This document shows positions 1 through 8,830 of a stretch of 64,000 nucleotides of DNA, one piece after another (the stretch's first letter is position 1; each line of letters opens with the position of its first letter). Under the pieces are notes generated by a model. That model did no database searches. It saw only the letters and a program-made list of their open reading frames with translations, and was not told where the DNA came from. The translations under genes and the position numbers were made by a program. Origin of the DNA: Sphingorhabdus sp. EL138 (GTDB taxonomy: Bacteria; Pseudomonadota; Alphaproteobacteria; Sphingomonadales; Sphingomonadaceae); contig NZ_CAMAYF010000003.1 in NCBI RefSeq assembly GCF_945862485.1, forward strand, positions 62,001 through 126,000, given 5' to 3'.

Positions 1-818
1 TGGAAAAGCAATTGGGTATCCAGATCAGCTTTTTGACATGGATGCTCTATGGCCTGCCCGTCGTGATTATCGGCGTGCCTTTATGCGCGTTCATCCTGAT
101 GCGCGTGCAGAATGTCACTGCTGGTAGTTTCGACGTGGATGCCGCGCGCGCGTCAATTGGCAAGGCACAGCCCATGTCCGTGGCGGAAAAACGGCTCATT
201 CCAATATTTCTCTTGGTCATCGGCTTATGGATTGGGCAACCTGTGTTGGAACCGCTATTGCCCAAGGGCGGGATAACCGATGGCAGCATTGCAATTGCGG
301 GGTCGTTTTTATTATTCCTGATACCCGATGGTACAGGGCGTCCCTTGCTGACATGGCAGGAGGCAGACAGAGCCCCGTGGGGCGTCATCATGATGTTTGG
401 GGGTGGTCTGGCGCTCGCGGCTGGTATCACACAGTCCGGGCTCGCTGCGTGGCTTGGAGAGGCGCTGGAGCCATTATCGGTGGTGCATCCCGTCATCATT
501 GCGCTAGCGCTGACCGCTTTGGTCATTTTGATCACCGAATTTGCTAGCAATGTCGCGACTGCCAGTGGTGTGCTGCCTGTGGTGGCTGGCCTTGTGGCCG
601 CAACGGGCGCTGACCCATGGTTGATGGCGATGGCGGCATCCATGGCGGCAAGCTGGGGCTTTATGATGCCGTCAGGCACAGGACCGAATGCCATTGCATG
701 GGCCAGCGGGCATATTGCCTTGCCCAAAATGGTAAAGGCCGGATTTTTTCTCGACCTTGCGGGCATTCCTCTGATTGTGGGGGCGGTCTGGCTCGTGGGT
801 GCGCTAGCGGTGCTATAG
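1..818 (+). CDS. SLC13/DASS-family anion symporter, C-terminal part
   Basis: The reading frame is open from the left edge, so the 5' part lies outside the window; about 271 residues are visible. The first in-frame start-like codon (TTG at 12) is not needed, because the frame continues upstream. The protein is highly hydrophobic with several membrane segments. It carries a TEFASNVAT motif resembling the SNT motif of divalent anion:Na+ symporters, and a second family-like PSGTGPNAIA segment near the end. Members of this family import dicarboxylates or sulfate across the inner membrane with sodium. The substrate cannot be assigned from the visible part. The gene converges with the HAD hydrolase gene, 7 bases away. 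Confidence 0.8.
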   Translation, partial: EKQLGIQISFLTWMLYGLPVVIIGVPLCAFILMRVQNVTAGSFDVDAARASIGKAQPMSVAEKRLIPIFLLVIGLWIGQPVLEPLLPKGGITDGSIAIAGSFLLFLIPDGTGRPLLTWQEADRAPWGVIMMFGGGLALAAGITQSGLAAWLGEALEPLSVVHPVIIALALTALVILITEFASNVATASGVLPVVAGLVAATGADPWLMAMAASMAASWGFMMPSGTGPNAIAWASGHIALPKMVKAGFFLDLAGIPLIVGAVWLVGALAVL

Positions 819-825
819 CTTAGGA

Positions 826-1527
826 TCAGGTTTTCGCGACGCGCCAGTCGAGTATCGGCCAGCCCTTGGCCCCCGCCAATCGCGCAAGCGGGCCATGCGG
901 GTTGGTGGCGAAGGGCTCGTCGGCATAACCAAGCAATGGCGCGTCGGATACATGGTCCGAATAAGCCCGGATGTGGCAAGTGGCGCGGTCAAAGCCGTGT
1001 CGTTCCATCCACCGCTTCACTAGCTCCAGCTTTGCCGCGTCATAGCAATTATGCCCGTCAATCCGCGCCAGTACATGGCCGCTGCTGTCGGTCGATAGGT
1101 CTGTTGCAATGACATCATCAAAGCCCAGCCTTTTGGCAATCGCCTCCACATATAAACGATAAGAGGCAGTTGCCATGACATGACGATAACCCGCCGCTTT
1201 CTCCTCGGCCACGCGTGCTAGCAATTGCGGATAGACGTTTTTGCCAACAACCAGATCCGCATGGCTTTCCACATATTTGGCAAAATGCGTCTTTGGTACG
1301 CGTCTGCCGATCAGCAGAATTTGTGAAAACTGCTTCAGCCGCGCCCGGTCCCAGATCTTCAGCGCATATAGGGCCAAACCAACTGGCAAAAATGGTGCAA
1401 GCAACAATCGCCACGGTGCCTTGTTAAACGCCATATGCAGAAGAAACCCATTATAGGTGGCACGTCGTGTAACGGTCTTGTCCATATCATATATGGCCAG
1501 CAGGGTCGGTTTGGGCTTAGTCATCAT
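826..1527 (-). CDS. HAD-IB family phosphatase (phosphoserine phosphatase-like)
   Basis: The 233-residue protein has the HAD nucleophile motif DMDKT at residues 14-18, a motif II-like TAS at 120-122 and the acidic motif SDHVSDAPL around 190-198. This arrangement is typical of subfamily IB (SerB-like phosphatases and acyl-phosphate relatives). A hydrophobic patch near 38-58 could be a membrane-associated cap. It probably hydrolyses a small phosphomonoester in the cytoplasm; the substrate is unknown. Two adjacent ATG codons (1527 and 1524) are possible starts. An AAGG lies just upstream and is better spaced for the second. Confidence 0.82.
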   Translation of the reverse strand: MMTKPKPTLLAIYDMDKTVTRRATYNGFLLHMAFNKAPWRLLLAPFLPVGLALYALKIWDRARLKQFSQILLIGRRVPKTHFAKYVESHADLVVGKNVYPQLLARVAEEKAAGYRHVMATASYRLYVEAIAKRLGFDDVIATDLSTDSSGHVLARIDGHNCYDAAKLELVKRWMERHGFDRATCHIRAYSDHVSDAPLLGYADEPFATNPHGPLARLAGAKGWPILDWRVAKT

Positions 1528-1596
1528 AACCTTAAAGGCATAACTTTACCTAAGAAGTCTACAGGCTTGTGATAGTCCCCATAATAGGCCAATTAT

Positions 1597-2712
1597 ATGG
1601 CCATGGCTAACTCTGCCGAATTCACTGTTGAAGATCTCCCCAGCGGGCAAGTTCTCCGGCTGTCCGGTACCTTCGCCATTGGATCAATTGGTGATGTAGA
1701 CCGCAGTTTGCGGGAGATTAGCGCTTCTGTCTCTGAAATCGACATTTCCGGCATCACGCATATGGACACCGTCGGTGCTTGGCTCGTCCACCGCACAGCT
1801 AAGGAACATAATGCAAAGATTACCGGTAGCGCACATGACGCAAGTCGCTTGATTGATGCCGTTAGCGGTGTGGATCAAGCCGAAGCTATCCCCAAACCAC
1901 CTATTTCGTCGCTGTATCACTTTTTGGCCGAAGTTGGCGGCGGTGTTGTCGTCGGTATAACAACTTTTTTGCAATTCCTTGGCTTTGTCGGACAAGTGGT
2001 CAAAGCATTCTTCACTTTGTTGATGAACCCGCGCCGCTTTCGCTGGCACGCGGTTGTTCAACATTTCGATATGGTTGGTGTGCGCGCCTTGGGCATTGTT
2101 GGCCTGATGAGCTTCCTCATCGGCATTGTCATTGCGCAGCAAGGCGCGGTGCAATTGCGCCAATTTGGCGCGGAGGTATTTACGATCAACCTGATCGGGC
2201 GACTCACGTTTCGTGAACTGGGCATATTGATGACCGCAATCATGGTCGCGGGCCGGTCCGGATCTGCCTTTGCCGCACAGATTGGGACGATGAAGATTAC
2301 CGAGGAAATTGACGCGATGCGCACGATTGGCGTTGTCCCCGTCGAAGCATTGGTCGTGCCGCGCGTGATTGCGGCGGTGGTGATGATGCCATTGCTGGGC
2401 ATTTTCGCCTCATTAATGTCCATCATCGGCGGCGGGTTATTGTGCTGGATTGTTCTGGATATCCCGCCGGCTACATTTGTGCAGCGACTGCGCGAAGTAA
2501 CGCCTATGACCGATTTTTGGATTGGCATGATCAAAGCCCCGGTCTTTGGCGCAATCATCGCGATGGCCGGCTGTTTCCAGGGGATGCAGGTCAAAGGCAA
2601 TGCCGAGCAAGTTGGCCTCAAGACCACCGCTGCCGTCGTGCAGGCCATTTTTCTTGTCATCGTCCTCGACGCATTTTTCGCAGTGTTCTTTAGTGAAATT
2701 GGTTGGGATTAA
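1597..2712 (+). CDS. mlaE: MlaE-family ABC permease with N-terminal STAS domain
   Basis: The 371-residue protein has two parts. Residues 1 to about 100 resemble a STAS domain (beta/alpha pattern, DISGITHMDTVG segment). Residues from about 110 are the MlaE permease with five to six hydrophobic segments and the conserved GRSGSAFAAQIGTMK region. In the Mla system the permease moves phospholipids between the inner and outer membranes. In E. coli the STAS protein MlaB is separate; here it appears fused to the permease, which recurs in alphaproteobacteria. It is first in an operon with the ATPase, MCE protein and lipoprotein. A second ATG six bases downstream (1603) is an alternative start. Confidence 0.9.
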   Translation: MAMANSAEFTVEDLPSGQVLRLSGTFAIGSIGDVDRSLREISASVSEIDISGITHMDTVGAWLVHRTAKEHNAKITGSAHDASRLIDAVSGVDQAEAIPKPPISSLYHFLAEVGGGVVVGITTFLQFLGFVGQVVKAFFTLLMNPRRFRWHAVVQHFDMVGVRALGIVGLMSFLIGIVIAQQGAVQLRQFGAEVFTINLIGRLTFRELGILMTAIMVAGRSGSAFAAQIGTMKITEEIDAMRTIGVVPVEALVVPRVIAAVVMMPLLGIFASLMSIIGGGLLCWIVLDIPPATFVQRLREVTPMTDFWIGMIKAPVFGAIIAMAGCFQGMQVKGNAEQVGLKTTAAVVQAIFLVIVLDAFFAVFFSEIGWD

Positions 2713-3537
2713 GTGATGAACCCACCCAACATCATTTCCGTGACGGGCCTGTGCAATAGCTTTGGCGACCAAGTCATCCATCAAGATCTCGATATTGAAG
2801 TACGCCGTGGCGAGATATTGGGCGTCGTTGGCGGTTCGGGAACGGGTAAATCCGTACTGATGCGATCAATTATCGGCCTGCAACAACCAGATTCAGGGGA
2901 AATCCGCGTCTTTGACGAAGGCATGATTGGTAAGGAGGAAGACGAAGCAACCGATGTCCGTCGGCGCTGGGGTGTCTTGTTTCAGGGTGGCGCATTGTTT
3001 TCGACCTTAACTGTTGCGGAAAATGTGCAAGTGCCCTTGCGCGAATTTTACCCGGATTTTAGCAAAGAACTGCTGGACGAAATCGCACGCTACAAAATCT
3101 TCTTAAGCGGCCTTCCACCAGAAGCTGCGCATAAATATCCATCTGAGTTATCGGGCGGCATGCGTAAGCGTGCGGGTGTAGCGCGGGCATTGGCGATGGA
3201 TCCGGAATTGTTATTTCTGGATGAGCCAACCGCTGGGCTTGATCCCATCGGCGCTGCCAAATTCGACAGTTTAACACGTGATTTGAAAGAGACACTTGGC
3301 CTCACGGTTTTTTTGATTACGCATGACCTGGATACGCTTTATTCCATTTGTGACCGCGTGGCCGTTTTGGCCGATCGGAAAGTGATAGCCATAGGCGCGA
3401 TTGAAGAATTGCTGGCCATCGATCACCCGTGGGTCAACGAGTATTTCAGCGGCCCACGGGGTCGCGCGGCACGGCGCGGTCACAGCGACCAAGGCGAATC
3501 CGCACATGCAAAGACACAGCGGCTAGAAAGGTCATAA
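2713..3537 (+). CDS. mlaF: MlaF-family ABC transporter ATP-binding protein
   Basis: The 274-residue ATPase carries Walker A GGSGTGKS (residues 40-47), signature LSGGM (146-150) and Walker B LFLDEPT (167-173). The signature followed by RKRAGVARAL is typical of the MlaF/Ttg2A group. It follows the permease stop codon directly (GTG at 2713, or ATG at 2716). It should power the MlaE permease at the cytoplasmic face of the inner membrane. The C-terminal extension after about residue 245 is basic and poorly conserved. Confidence 0.93.
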   Translation: MMNPPNIISVTGLCNSFGDQVIHQDLDIEVRRGEILGVVGGSGTGKSVLMRSIIGLQQPDSGEIRVFDEGMIGKEEDEATDVRRRWGVLFQGGALFSTLTVAENVQVPLREFYPDFSKELLDEIARYKIFLSGLPPEAAHKYPSELSGGMRKRAGVARALAMDPELLFLDEPTAGLDPIGAAKFDSLTRDLKETLGLTVFLITHDLDTLYSICDRVAVLADRKVIAIGAIEELLAIDHPWVNEYFSGPRGRAARRGHSDQGESAHAKTQRLERS

Positions 3538-3546
3538 GGCAGTACG

Positions 3547-4527
3547 ATGGAAACCAAATCCAACTATGTGATGGTGGGTGCTGTCACGCTTCTCCTTCTG
3601 GCGCTGCTGGCGGCCTTTACCGTTTGGCTGTCGCGGACCAGCGATGGCGACAAGAAAGAATATGACATATTCTTTCAGCAATCGGTCAATGGCTTGGCCA
3701 AGGGCTCCGGCGTGTCCTTCTCCGGCGTTCCGGTGGGTCAGATAGAGAGCATCGAATTATGGGAACCCGATCCGGAGTTCGTTCGGGTGCGCATCAGTAT
3801 CAAGGATACGGTGCCCATTCTTTTGGGTACGACCGCAACGATCAACGGCGTCGGCTTTACCGGTGTCTCGGAAATTCAGCTGGATGGCGCGGTCAAAGGC
3901 GCACCTGCACTGGCTTGCCCTAAGGTGAATCCACAAAGCGCATGTCCAACCGGCGTACCCGTCATTCCCACAAAGCCCGGCGCTTTAGGCGAACTGCTCA
4001 ACAACGCGCCTTTGCTTTTGGAGCGGCTATCGACGTTGACCGAGCGACTGACCAACATATTGTCCGACAAGAATGAGCAATCCATCGAACAAATTTTGGA
4101 CAATGTGGAGAGCCTTTCGGGAACATTAGCAACGCAAGGTCCGGACTTACGTGCGGCGATACAGGAATCACGCATTACCTTGCAAAAAGCAGGCCTGGCC
4201 GCGGATGAAATCACCAAAATGGCAGGCACGACTAATAAGCTACTCGACAGCGAAGGCCGCCCGATGCTGGATGAATTACGCAAAACACTGCGGTCCGCAA
4301 ATGGGAGTCTGGCTGCGTTGGAAACGACCTTAAACAACGCTAACCCGGCGATTGAAACTTTAAATACGCAGACTTTGCCCGAGGTCACGCAACTGGCACG
4401 CGACTTGAGAGACGTGTCGGTATCGTTAAAGTCGGTGACAGAGAAAGTGGACCAAGGCGGCATCGGTAGCGTCGTCGGCGCCCCCGCCTTACCCGATTAT
4501 AAACCCGGCAGCAGGAACCCAAAATGA
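3547..4527 (+). CDS. mlaD: MlaD-family MCE-domain substrate-binding protein
   Basis: The 326-residue protein has one N-terminal membrane anchor (about residues 8-27), then an MCE domain (about 38-115) with the typical GLAKGSGVSFSGVPVG region. The C-terminal half is helical with coiled-coil character, up to a short proline-rich end. MCE proteins form hexameric rings in the periplasm that channel lipids to or from the MlaEF complex. It lies nine bases after the ATPase and overlaps the next gene by an ATGA, so the four genes should be one transcript. Confidence 0.92.
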   Translation: METKSNYVMVGAVTLLLLALLAAFTVWLSRTSDGDKKEYDIFFQQSVNGLAKGSGVSFSGVPVGQIESIELWEPDPEFVRVRISIKDTVPILLGTTATINGVGFTGVSEIQLDGAVKGAPALACPKVNPQSACPTGVPVIPTKPGALGELLNNAPLLLERLSTLTERLTNILSDKNEQSIEQILDNVESLSGTLATQGPDLRAAIQESRITLQKAGLAADEITKMAGTTNKLLDSEGRPMLDELRKTLRSANGSLAALETTLNNANPAIETLNTQTLPEVTQLARDLRDVSVSLKSVTEKVDQGGIGSVVGAPALPDYKPGSRNPK

Positions 4528-5120
4528 TGTTCAGCAAAATCTCCGGCCCGCGGCTATGTGCCTTACCGCTCATCATGGCCCTTGGCGCGTGCGTCAGCTT
4601 CGGCGGCAAGGCACCAGCCTCCATGCTGGTCCTGACAGCCGACAATGTCGTAGCTGCCGGAACTGCCCGAACAGCGTCTGTGGCCGACGCCTTGGTTATC
4701 CAGATACCGCAAGTCCCGCCCAAGCTGGATACCAATCGTGTGCCGGTCCAAATTGACGCCAGCAACATTGCTTATTTGAAAGAGGCATTTTGGGCGGATA
4801 AGCCCGCTCGCTTGATGCAGATGTTGGTCGCTGAAACTGTGTCGGCGAAAAGCGGCAATCTTGTCCTCAATGAAGTGGACGCGGGCGGCAAGGCGGTGCG
4901 CTATATATCGGGCAGCCTGCTAGAATTCGGCATTGATGCCGAAACGAGCGAGGCCGTTGTGGTCTATGACGTGGTCAAAATCATCCGCGGCAGCGCCACG
5001 GAAAAGCGCCGCTTTGAGGCGCGCCGGCCCGTAACCGCGATTGCGCCAGCTCCGGCGGGTGCAGCTTTAAATGCCGCCGCAAATGATGTTGCGGGTCAGA
5101 TCGCCGACTGGGCGGGCTAA
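4524..5120 (+). CDS. ABC-type transport auxiliary lipoprotein (PqiC/MlaD-associated type)
   Basis: The 198-residue protein begins with a lipoprotein signal peptide ending in the lipobox LGAC, with Cys23 as the predicted lipidated residue. The mature part resembles the ABC-type transport auxiliary lipoprotein family that accompanies MCE transporters. The likely role is an outer-membrane-tethered periplasmic partner of the MCE protein; this is inferred from family and position. Its start overlaps the mlaD stop (ATGA), and its stop overlaps the convergent methyltransferase gene by four bases. Confidence 0.85.
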   Translation: MMFSKISGPRLCALPLIMALGACVSFGGKAPASMLVLTADNVVAAGTARTASVADALVIQIPQVPPKLDTNRVPVQIDASNIAYLKEAFWADKPARLMQMLVAETVSAKSGNLVLNEVDAGGKAVRYISGSLLEFGIDAETSEAVVVYDVVKIIRGSATEKRRFEARRPVTAIAPAPAGAALNAAANDVAGQIADWAG

Positions 5121-6175
5121 AGACCGAACCCCTGCGGCTGCGGCCAACCTTGGGCATAAGCGGCCAAGACCTTGAATAAGGCCCCCATGGCGTCCGGCGC
5201 GACCAGCCGGTTATGTGCGGCGGCGATTTCTGCGGCCCTGCCAGGATTCGACGCCACCAAATGCTGCGCCCGCTGGTCAATACCAAGACCAGAGAGCCAT
5301 GCGCCTTGGTCCTTGGGTCCGGCTACCAAAAGACCATATTTTTTCGCACACTTCGACAATTCAGAAAAATCAACGTGCGCCGTCAAATCAACTTGGCCTG
5401 GATTAGGGAAGGGGTCGGCATATGTGTGGCCTTGAACTGCTTGCAAAGTGTTGCCCAACGCAGGCTGTGTATAGCCATAGTCGATGATCAACATCACCCC
5501 GCCTTGCTTTGCGAGCCTAGCCGAAAGCTGCTGCATGATCGAAGATGCATCCGGGCAGATTTCATAAATACTACCCATGGCAGCAGAACGAAATTGTTCG
5601 GGGATGAGGTCATCGGTCGCAGTAGCGCCGGGCATTGCGGCAAAACCCGCCTCCTTATTCCACACAACGACCCGCTCCCGCCAGCCGGCTTGTGTTGAAA
5701 CCATCTGCCGAACCGGCAGTGCATCAAAAAACTCATTTGCCACGAGGAACAAAGGCGCATCGGTCGGGAGGCTTTCCAGAGTGTCATGGAACATAGCCTC
5801 CGGCACTGCCTGTAACTGCTTGGCGCGCAATGCGGGGCTGTTTTCAACGAAATGCACCGAAGGCGTCCAACCAAAACGCTGCATTGTGCGCAGCGCGTCT
5901 GCTGCCAACGTCCCACGGCCAGGGCCAAGCTCCACATAATGGCAGCGAGCGGGGCGATGGCGCAGCCATAGATCGCTCAACCAAATACCCACCATCTCGC
6001 CAAACATCTGGCTGATTTCGGGCGCAGTGATGAAATCCCCTTCTACGCCCAGCGGGTCAGCGCGCCCATAATATGCGGTGTTGGCCACACGCATATATTC
6101 GGCAACACTGATAGGTCCTGATGCCTCTATCTTTTGCCTGAGGCGGACGGATACTTCCTCACTGTCAGACGACAC
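5117..6175 (-). CDS. MidA/NDUFAF7-like class I SAM-dependent methyltransferase
   Basis: The 352-residue protein matches the DUF185/MidA family. It has the conserved GDFITAPEISQMFGE segment (residues 46-60), the SAM-binding glycine motif VELGPGRG (81-88), and later an ANEFFDALPVRQ block. The mitochondrial homologue NDUFAF7 dimethylates an arginine of a complex I subunit; whether the bacterial protein does the same is inference. It lies two bases downstream of lgt on the same strand, so the two are probably cotranscribed. Confidence 0.88.
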   Translation of the reverse strand: MSSDSEEVSVRLRQKIEASGPISVAEYMRVANTAYYGRADPLGVEGDFITAPEISQMFGEMVGIWLSDLWLRHRPARCHYVELGPGRGTLAADALRTMQRFGWTPSVHFVENSPALRAKQLQAVPEAMFHDTLESLPTDAPLFLVANEFFDALPVRQMVSTQAGWRERVVVWNKEAGFAAMPGATATDDLIPEQFRSAAMGSIYEICPDASSIMQQLSARLAKQGGVMLIIDYGYTQPALGNTLQAVQGHTYADPFPNPGQVDLTAHVDFSELSKCAKKYGLLVAGPKDQGAWLSGLGIDQRAQHLVASNPGRAAEIAAAHNRLVAPDAMGALFKVLAAYAQGWPQPQGFGL

Positions 6176-6177
6176 TG

Positions 6178-7020
6178 TTAAAACTCAGCGCGCTGCCTGC
6201 GAGCACTTGCGGTGAATATCAGGAACAGTCCTACCAATATCATCGGCATGGTAAGCCACTGCCCCATGCTCAAGCCGCTCGTTTCCACGAGCCACTGCAG
6301 CTGCTGGTCCGGTTCCCTGACAAACTCGATGGCAAATCGGGCTGTGCCGTAAATGATTGCGGCCATACCCGTCAGGAACCCAGGTTTATACCGCGCGTCA
6401 GTTTTCCAAAATAATGGCCATAAAATTGCGGCCATCAATAATCCTTCAAACACCGCTTCATAAAGCTGGCTTGGGTGGCGCGGCAAATCTCCGCCATTGG
6501 GAAAGACAACGGCCCAAGGCACATCAGTGACGCGGCCCCAAAGTTCATCATTCACAAAATTCGCCAAGCGCACGAGGAACAAGCCAAAGGGCACAACGCA
6601 GGCGACATAATCACAGACTCTTAGGAAAGAGAGCTTATGCTTGCGCGCCAAAAGCCAGATCGAAAATATGATACCAATCGCGCCGCCATGGAAAGACATT
6701 CCCCCTTCCCACAATTTAAAGATATCCATCGGGTTCTGCAAAATAGAGGGCTGGTAGAATAAAATATACCCAATCCGTCCACCTAAAATAATGCCCAAAG
6801 TGGTGTACAGGATTATATCATCGGCTTGCTCGCGTGACATTGGCGCACCCGGACGGACAAGCAATTTCAGCAACATCCAATAGCCCAGCAAAATGCCGAC
6901 CAAATATCCAAGCGAATACCAGCGGATTTGGAAGAAGCCCAAATCGAGCGCAACCGGACCCACGCCAAGGTCAGTAAATTGAATATAGCCAGCGGCCGTT
7001 GAAATAATCTCGAATGACAC
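6178..7020 (-). CDS. lgt: Prolipoprotein diacylglyceryl transferase
   Basis: This 280-residue polytopic membrane protein carries the Lgt hallmarks: HGG at 111-113 and RLANFVNDELWGR at 151-163, which contains the conserved substrate-binding arginine and the Lgt signature. Lgt transfers diacylglycerol from phosphatidylglycerol to the lipobox cysteine, the first step of lipoprotein maturation in the inner membrane. Its length is normal. The apolipoprotein N-acyltransferase of the same pathway is encoded about 10 kb away in this window. It is divergent from the acyl-CoA ligase gene. Confidence 0.96.
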   Translation of the reverse strand: MSFEIISTAAGYIQFTDLGVGPVALDLGFFQIRWYSLGYLVGILLGYWMLLKLLVRPGAPMSREQADDIILYTTLGIILGGRIGYILFYQPSILQNPMDIFKLWEGGMSFHGGAIGIIFSIWLLARKHKLSFLRVCDYVACVVPFGLFLVRLANFVNDELWGRVTDVPWAVVFPNGGDLPRHPSQLYEAVFEGLLMAAILWPLFWKTDARYKPGFLTGMAAIIYGTARFAIEFVREPDQQLQWLVETSGLSMGQWLTMPMILVGLFLIFTASARRQRAEF

Positions 7021-7095
7021 GATATTTCCTCAGGATCTTTTGACATTCCTATAGAGCCAAATAGAAGACTCACAAAGAGTTTAGGAGAGAATCAC

Positions 7096-8793
7096 ATGCC
7101 GTCGCAGTTGGACCTTGCAATTGATGCCACCATTAACCGACTCATGTCCGATGGTGGCCCCTTGGCCATTACATATGCCGAGAAAAACGGTGTCCAAATG
7201 CCCGTTTTCGCCAAAGCGCCAGGCAACATGGCCGACTATTTCGCATTTTTCTGCGCAACCCATGCCGACAAGGAATTTTTGGTCGATGGCGACATCCGCT
7301 TAAGTTTCGCAGAAACTTATGGAGCAGCCCGCGCCTTGGCAGGTGGTCTGGTTGAAGGTCACAAGCTGCAAAAGGGCGAGCGCTTTGGCATTGCTGCGCG
7401 TAATTCGGCCAATTGGATCATTGCCTATATGGCGATTGTGATGGCTGGCGGTGTTGCCACTTTGCTCAATGGCTGGTGGCAAGGCGGGGAGCTGGCCGAC
7501 GGTATTCGTATGGTCGGCTGCCGTTTTGTCCTCGCCGATGAACAGCGTGCAGCACGGATGGCCGGACAAGATATTGGCCATTGCGAACTCCTTATCATCA
7601 ACCATGATTCCCGACCCTTGGACGGTTTATCCGTTTTGACCGCTAAAGGTGGCGGCGCGGCAACAGCGCTTCCAACGCTAGATCCGCTCGATAACGCGAC
7701 GATTTTATATACCTCAGGCTCAACCGGACAGTCAAAGGGTGCGGTGTCAGACCACCGTGCTGTTGTCCAAGGCGCCATGAGCTATGTCGGCCAGACGCTT
7801 GTTTTCTTCGAGCTTATGTCCGCAAGTGGCCAGGCGATGCCGGCGCAACCTTCGGCGCTCGTCAACGTACCATTGTTCCACGTTACCGCATCGATACCCT
7901 TGGTGCTGCAAAGCTTCGCTATTGGCCGCAAGCTGGTGTTGATGCCCAAATGGGATGCCGAAGACGCGATGCGGATTATTGAAAAAGAACGCATCACCTA
8001 TTTCGTAGGCGTTCCATTGATGAGCATTGAACTTGCGACGCACCCGGCACGCCATAAATATGACCTCACCAGTTGCACCGCATTTGCCGCCGGCGGCGCG
8101 CCGCGTCCTGTCGAGCATGTCAAGAAAATCCGCAAGGAAATGAGCTGGGGCTATCCATTATTGGGCTACGGCCTTACTGAAACCAACGGCGTTGGTTGCG
8201 GCAACTTTACGGACAATTATCTGGAAAAGCCAACCAGCACTGGCCCCGCGACCAAGCCACTTGTCGAGGTCCAAATGCTCGACGATGTCGGAAATGTCTT
8301 GCCACAGGGTGATCGCGGCGAAGTGGGCATTCGGACAATTGCCAATTTCAATGGCTATTGGAATAACGAAGATGCCACGCGCGATGCCTTCACCGCCGAT
8401 GGATTTTTCCGGACCGGCGACATCGGCTATCTCGACGAAGATGGCTATTTATTCATCGTCGACCGCAAGAAAGATATCATCATCCGGGGCGGTGAGAATA
8501 TCAGTTGCCCAGAGGTTGAAGCAGCGGCCTATGAGCATGACTCGATCGTCGAATTGTCAGTATTTGGCATCGCTGATGACAAATATGGTGAAGTGCCCGG
8601 CATTGTCTATCACACAAAGGAAGGCGTCACGCTCACCGAAGATGCGCTGAAAGCGTTTTTGGCCCCGCGCCTCGCACCGTACAAGCTTCCTGTGCATTTC
8701 TGGCAAGTTGCCGAACCTCTCCCCCGTCTGGGGACACAGAAAATCGACCGGGTGACGCTCCGCCGCGAATATAATGCCAAAATATCTGCTTAA
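7096..8793 (+). CDS. AMP-forming acyl-CoA synthetase (class I adenylate-forming enzyme)
   Basis: The 565-residue enzyme has the phosphate-binding loop TILYTSGSTGQSKG at about 202-215, GYGLTETNG in the adenylation core, the hinge-region DRKKDIIIRGGENIS, and a C-terminal lysine in GTQKIDR. These are the family's standard catalytic features. It should activate a carboxylic acid, probably a fatty or aromatic acid, as the adenylate and transfer it to CoA. The substrate cannot be read from the sequence. A TTGACA at 7040 could be part of its promoter. AGGAGA precedes the start. Confidence 0.9.
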   Translation: MPSQLDLAIDATINRLMSDGGPLAITYAEKNGVQMPVFAKAPGNMADYFAFFCATHADKEFLVDGDIRLSFAETYGAARALAGGLVEGHKLQKGERFGIAARNSANWIIAYMAIVMAGGVATLLNGWWQGGELADGIRMVGCRFVLADEQRAARMAGQDIGHCELLIINHDSRPLDGLSVLTAKGGGAATALPTLDPLDNATILYTSGSTGQSKGAVSDHRAVVQGAMSYVGQTLVFFELMSASGQAMPAQPSALVNVPLFHVTASIPLVLQSFAIGRKLVLMPKWDAEDAMRIIEKERITYFVGVPLMSIELATHPARHKYDLTSCTAFAAGGAPRPVEHVKKIRKEMSWGYPLLGYGLTETNGVGCGNFTDNYLEKPTSTGPATKPLVEVQMLDDVGNVLPQGDRGEVGIRTIANFNGYWNNEDATRDAFTADGFFRTGDIGYLDEDGYLFIVDRKKDIIIRGGENISCPEVEAAAYEHDSIVELSVFGIADDKYGEVPGIVYHTKEGVTLTEDALKAFLAPRLAPYKLPVHFWQVAEPLPRLGTQKIDRVTLRREYNAKISA

Positions 8794-8812
8794 TGCTGAC
8801 ATGATGCCGGAT

Positions 8813-8828
8813 CGCGACTAAGGTCGCG
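8813..8828 (+). promoter_or_regulatory. Small hairpin immediately upstream of glnD start
   Basis: CGCGAC and GTCGCG form a perfect six-base-pair stem with a four-base loop, ending two bases before the glnD ATG. It replaces the usual Shine-Dalgarno position, so it could limit translation initiation. Function is inferred only from position. Confidence 0.3.
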
Positions 8829-8830
8829 CG

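Noticed and set aside
819..829. TTAGGATCAGG, similar to the start of the miniature-element end
   Set aside because: It has a mismatch, matches only 10 of 11 bases, and lies in the junction of two gene ends, so chance is sufficient.
47..979. Long minus-strand frame opposite the SLC13 symporter and the end of the HAD gene
   Set aside because: It mirrors the codon pattern of real plus-strand genes, has low-complexity composition and no recognisable domain. It conflicts with well-supported genes.
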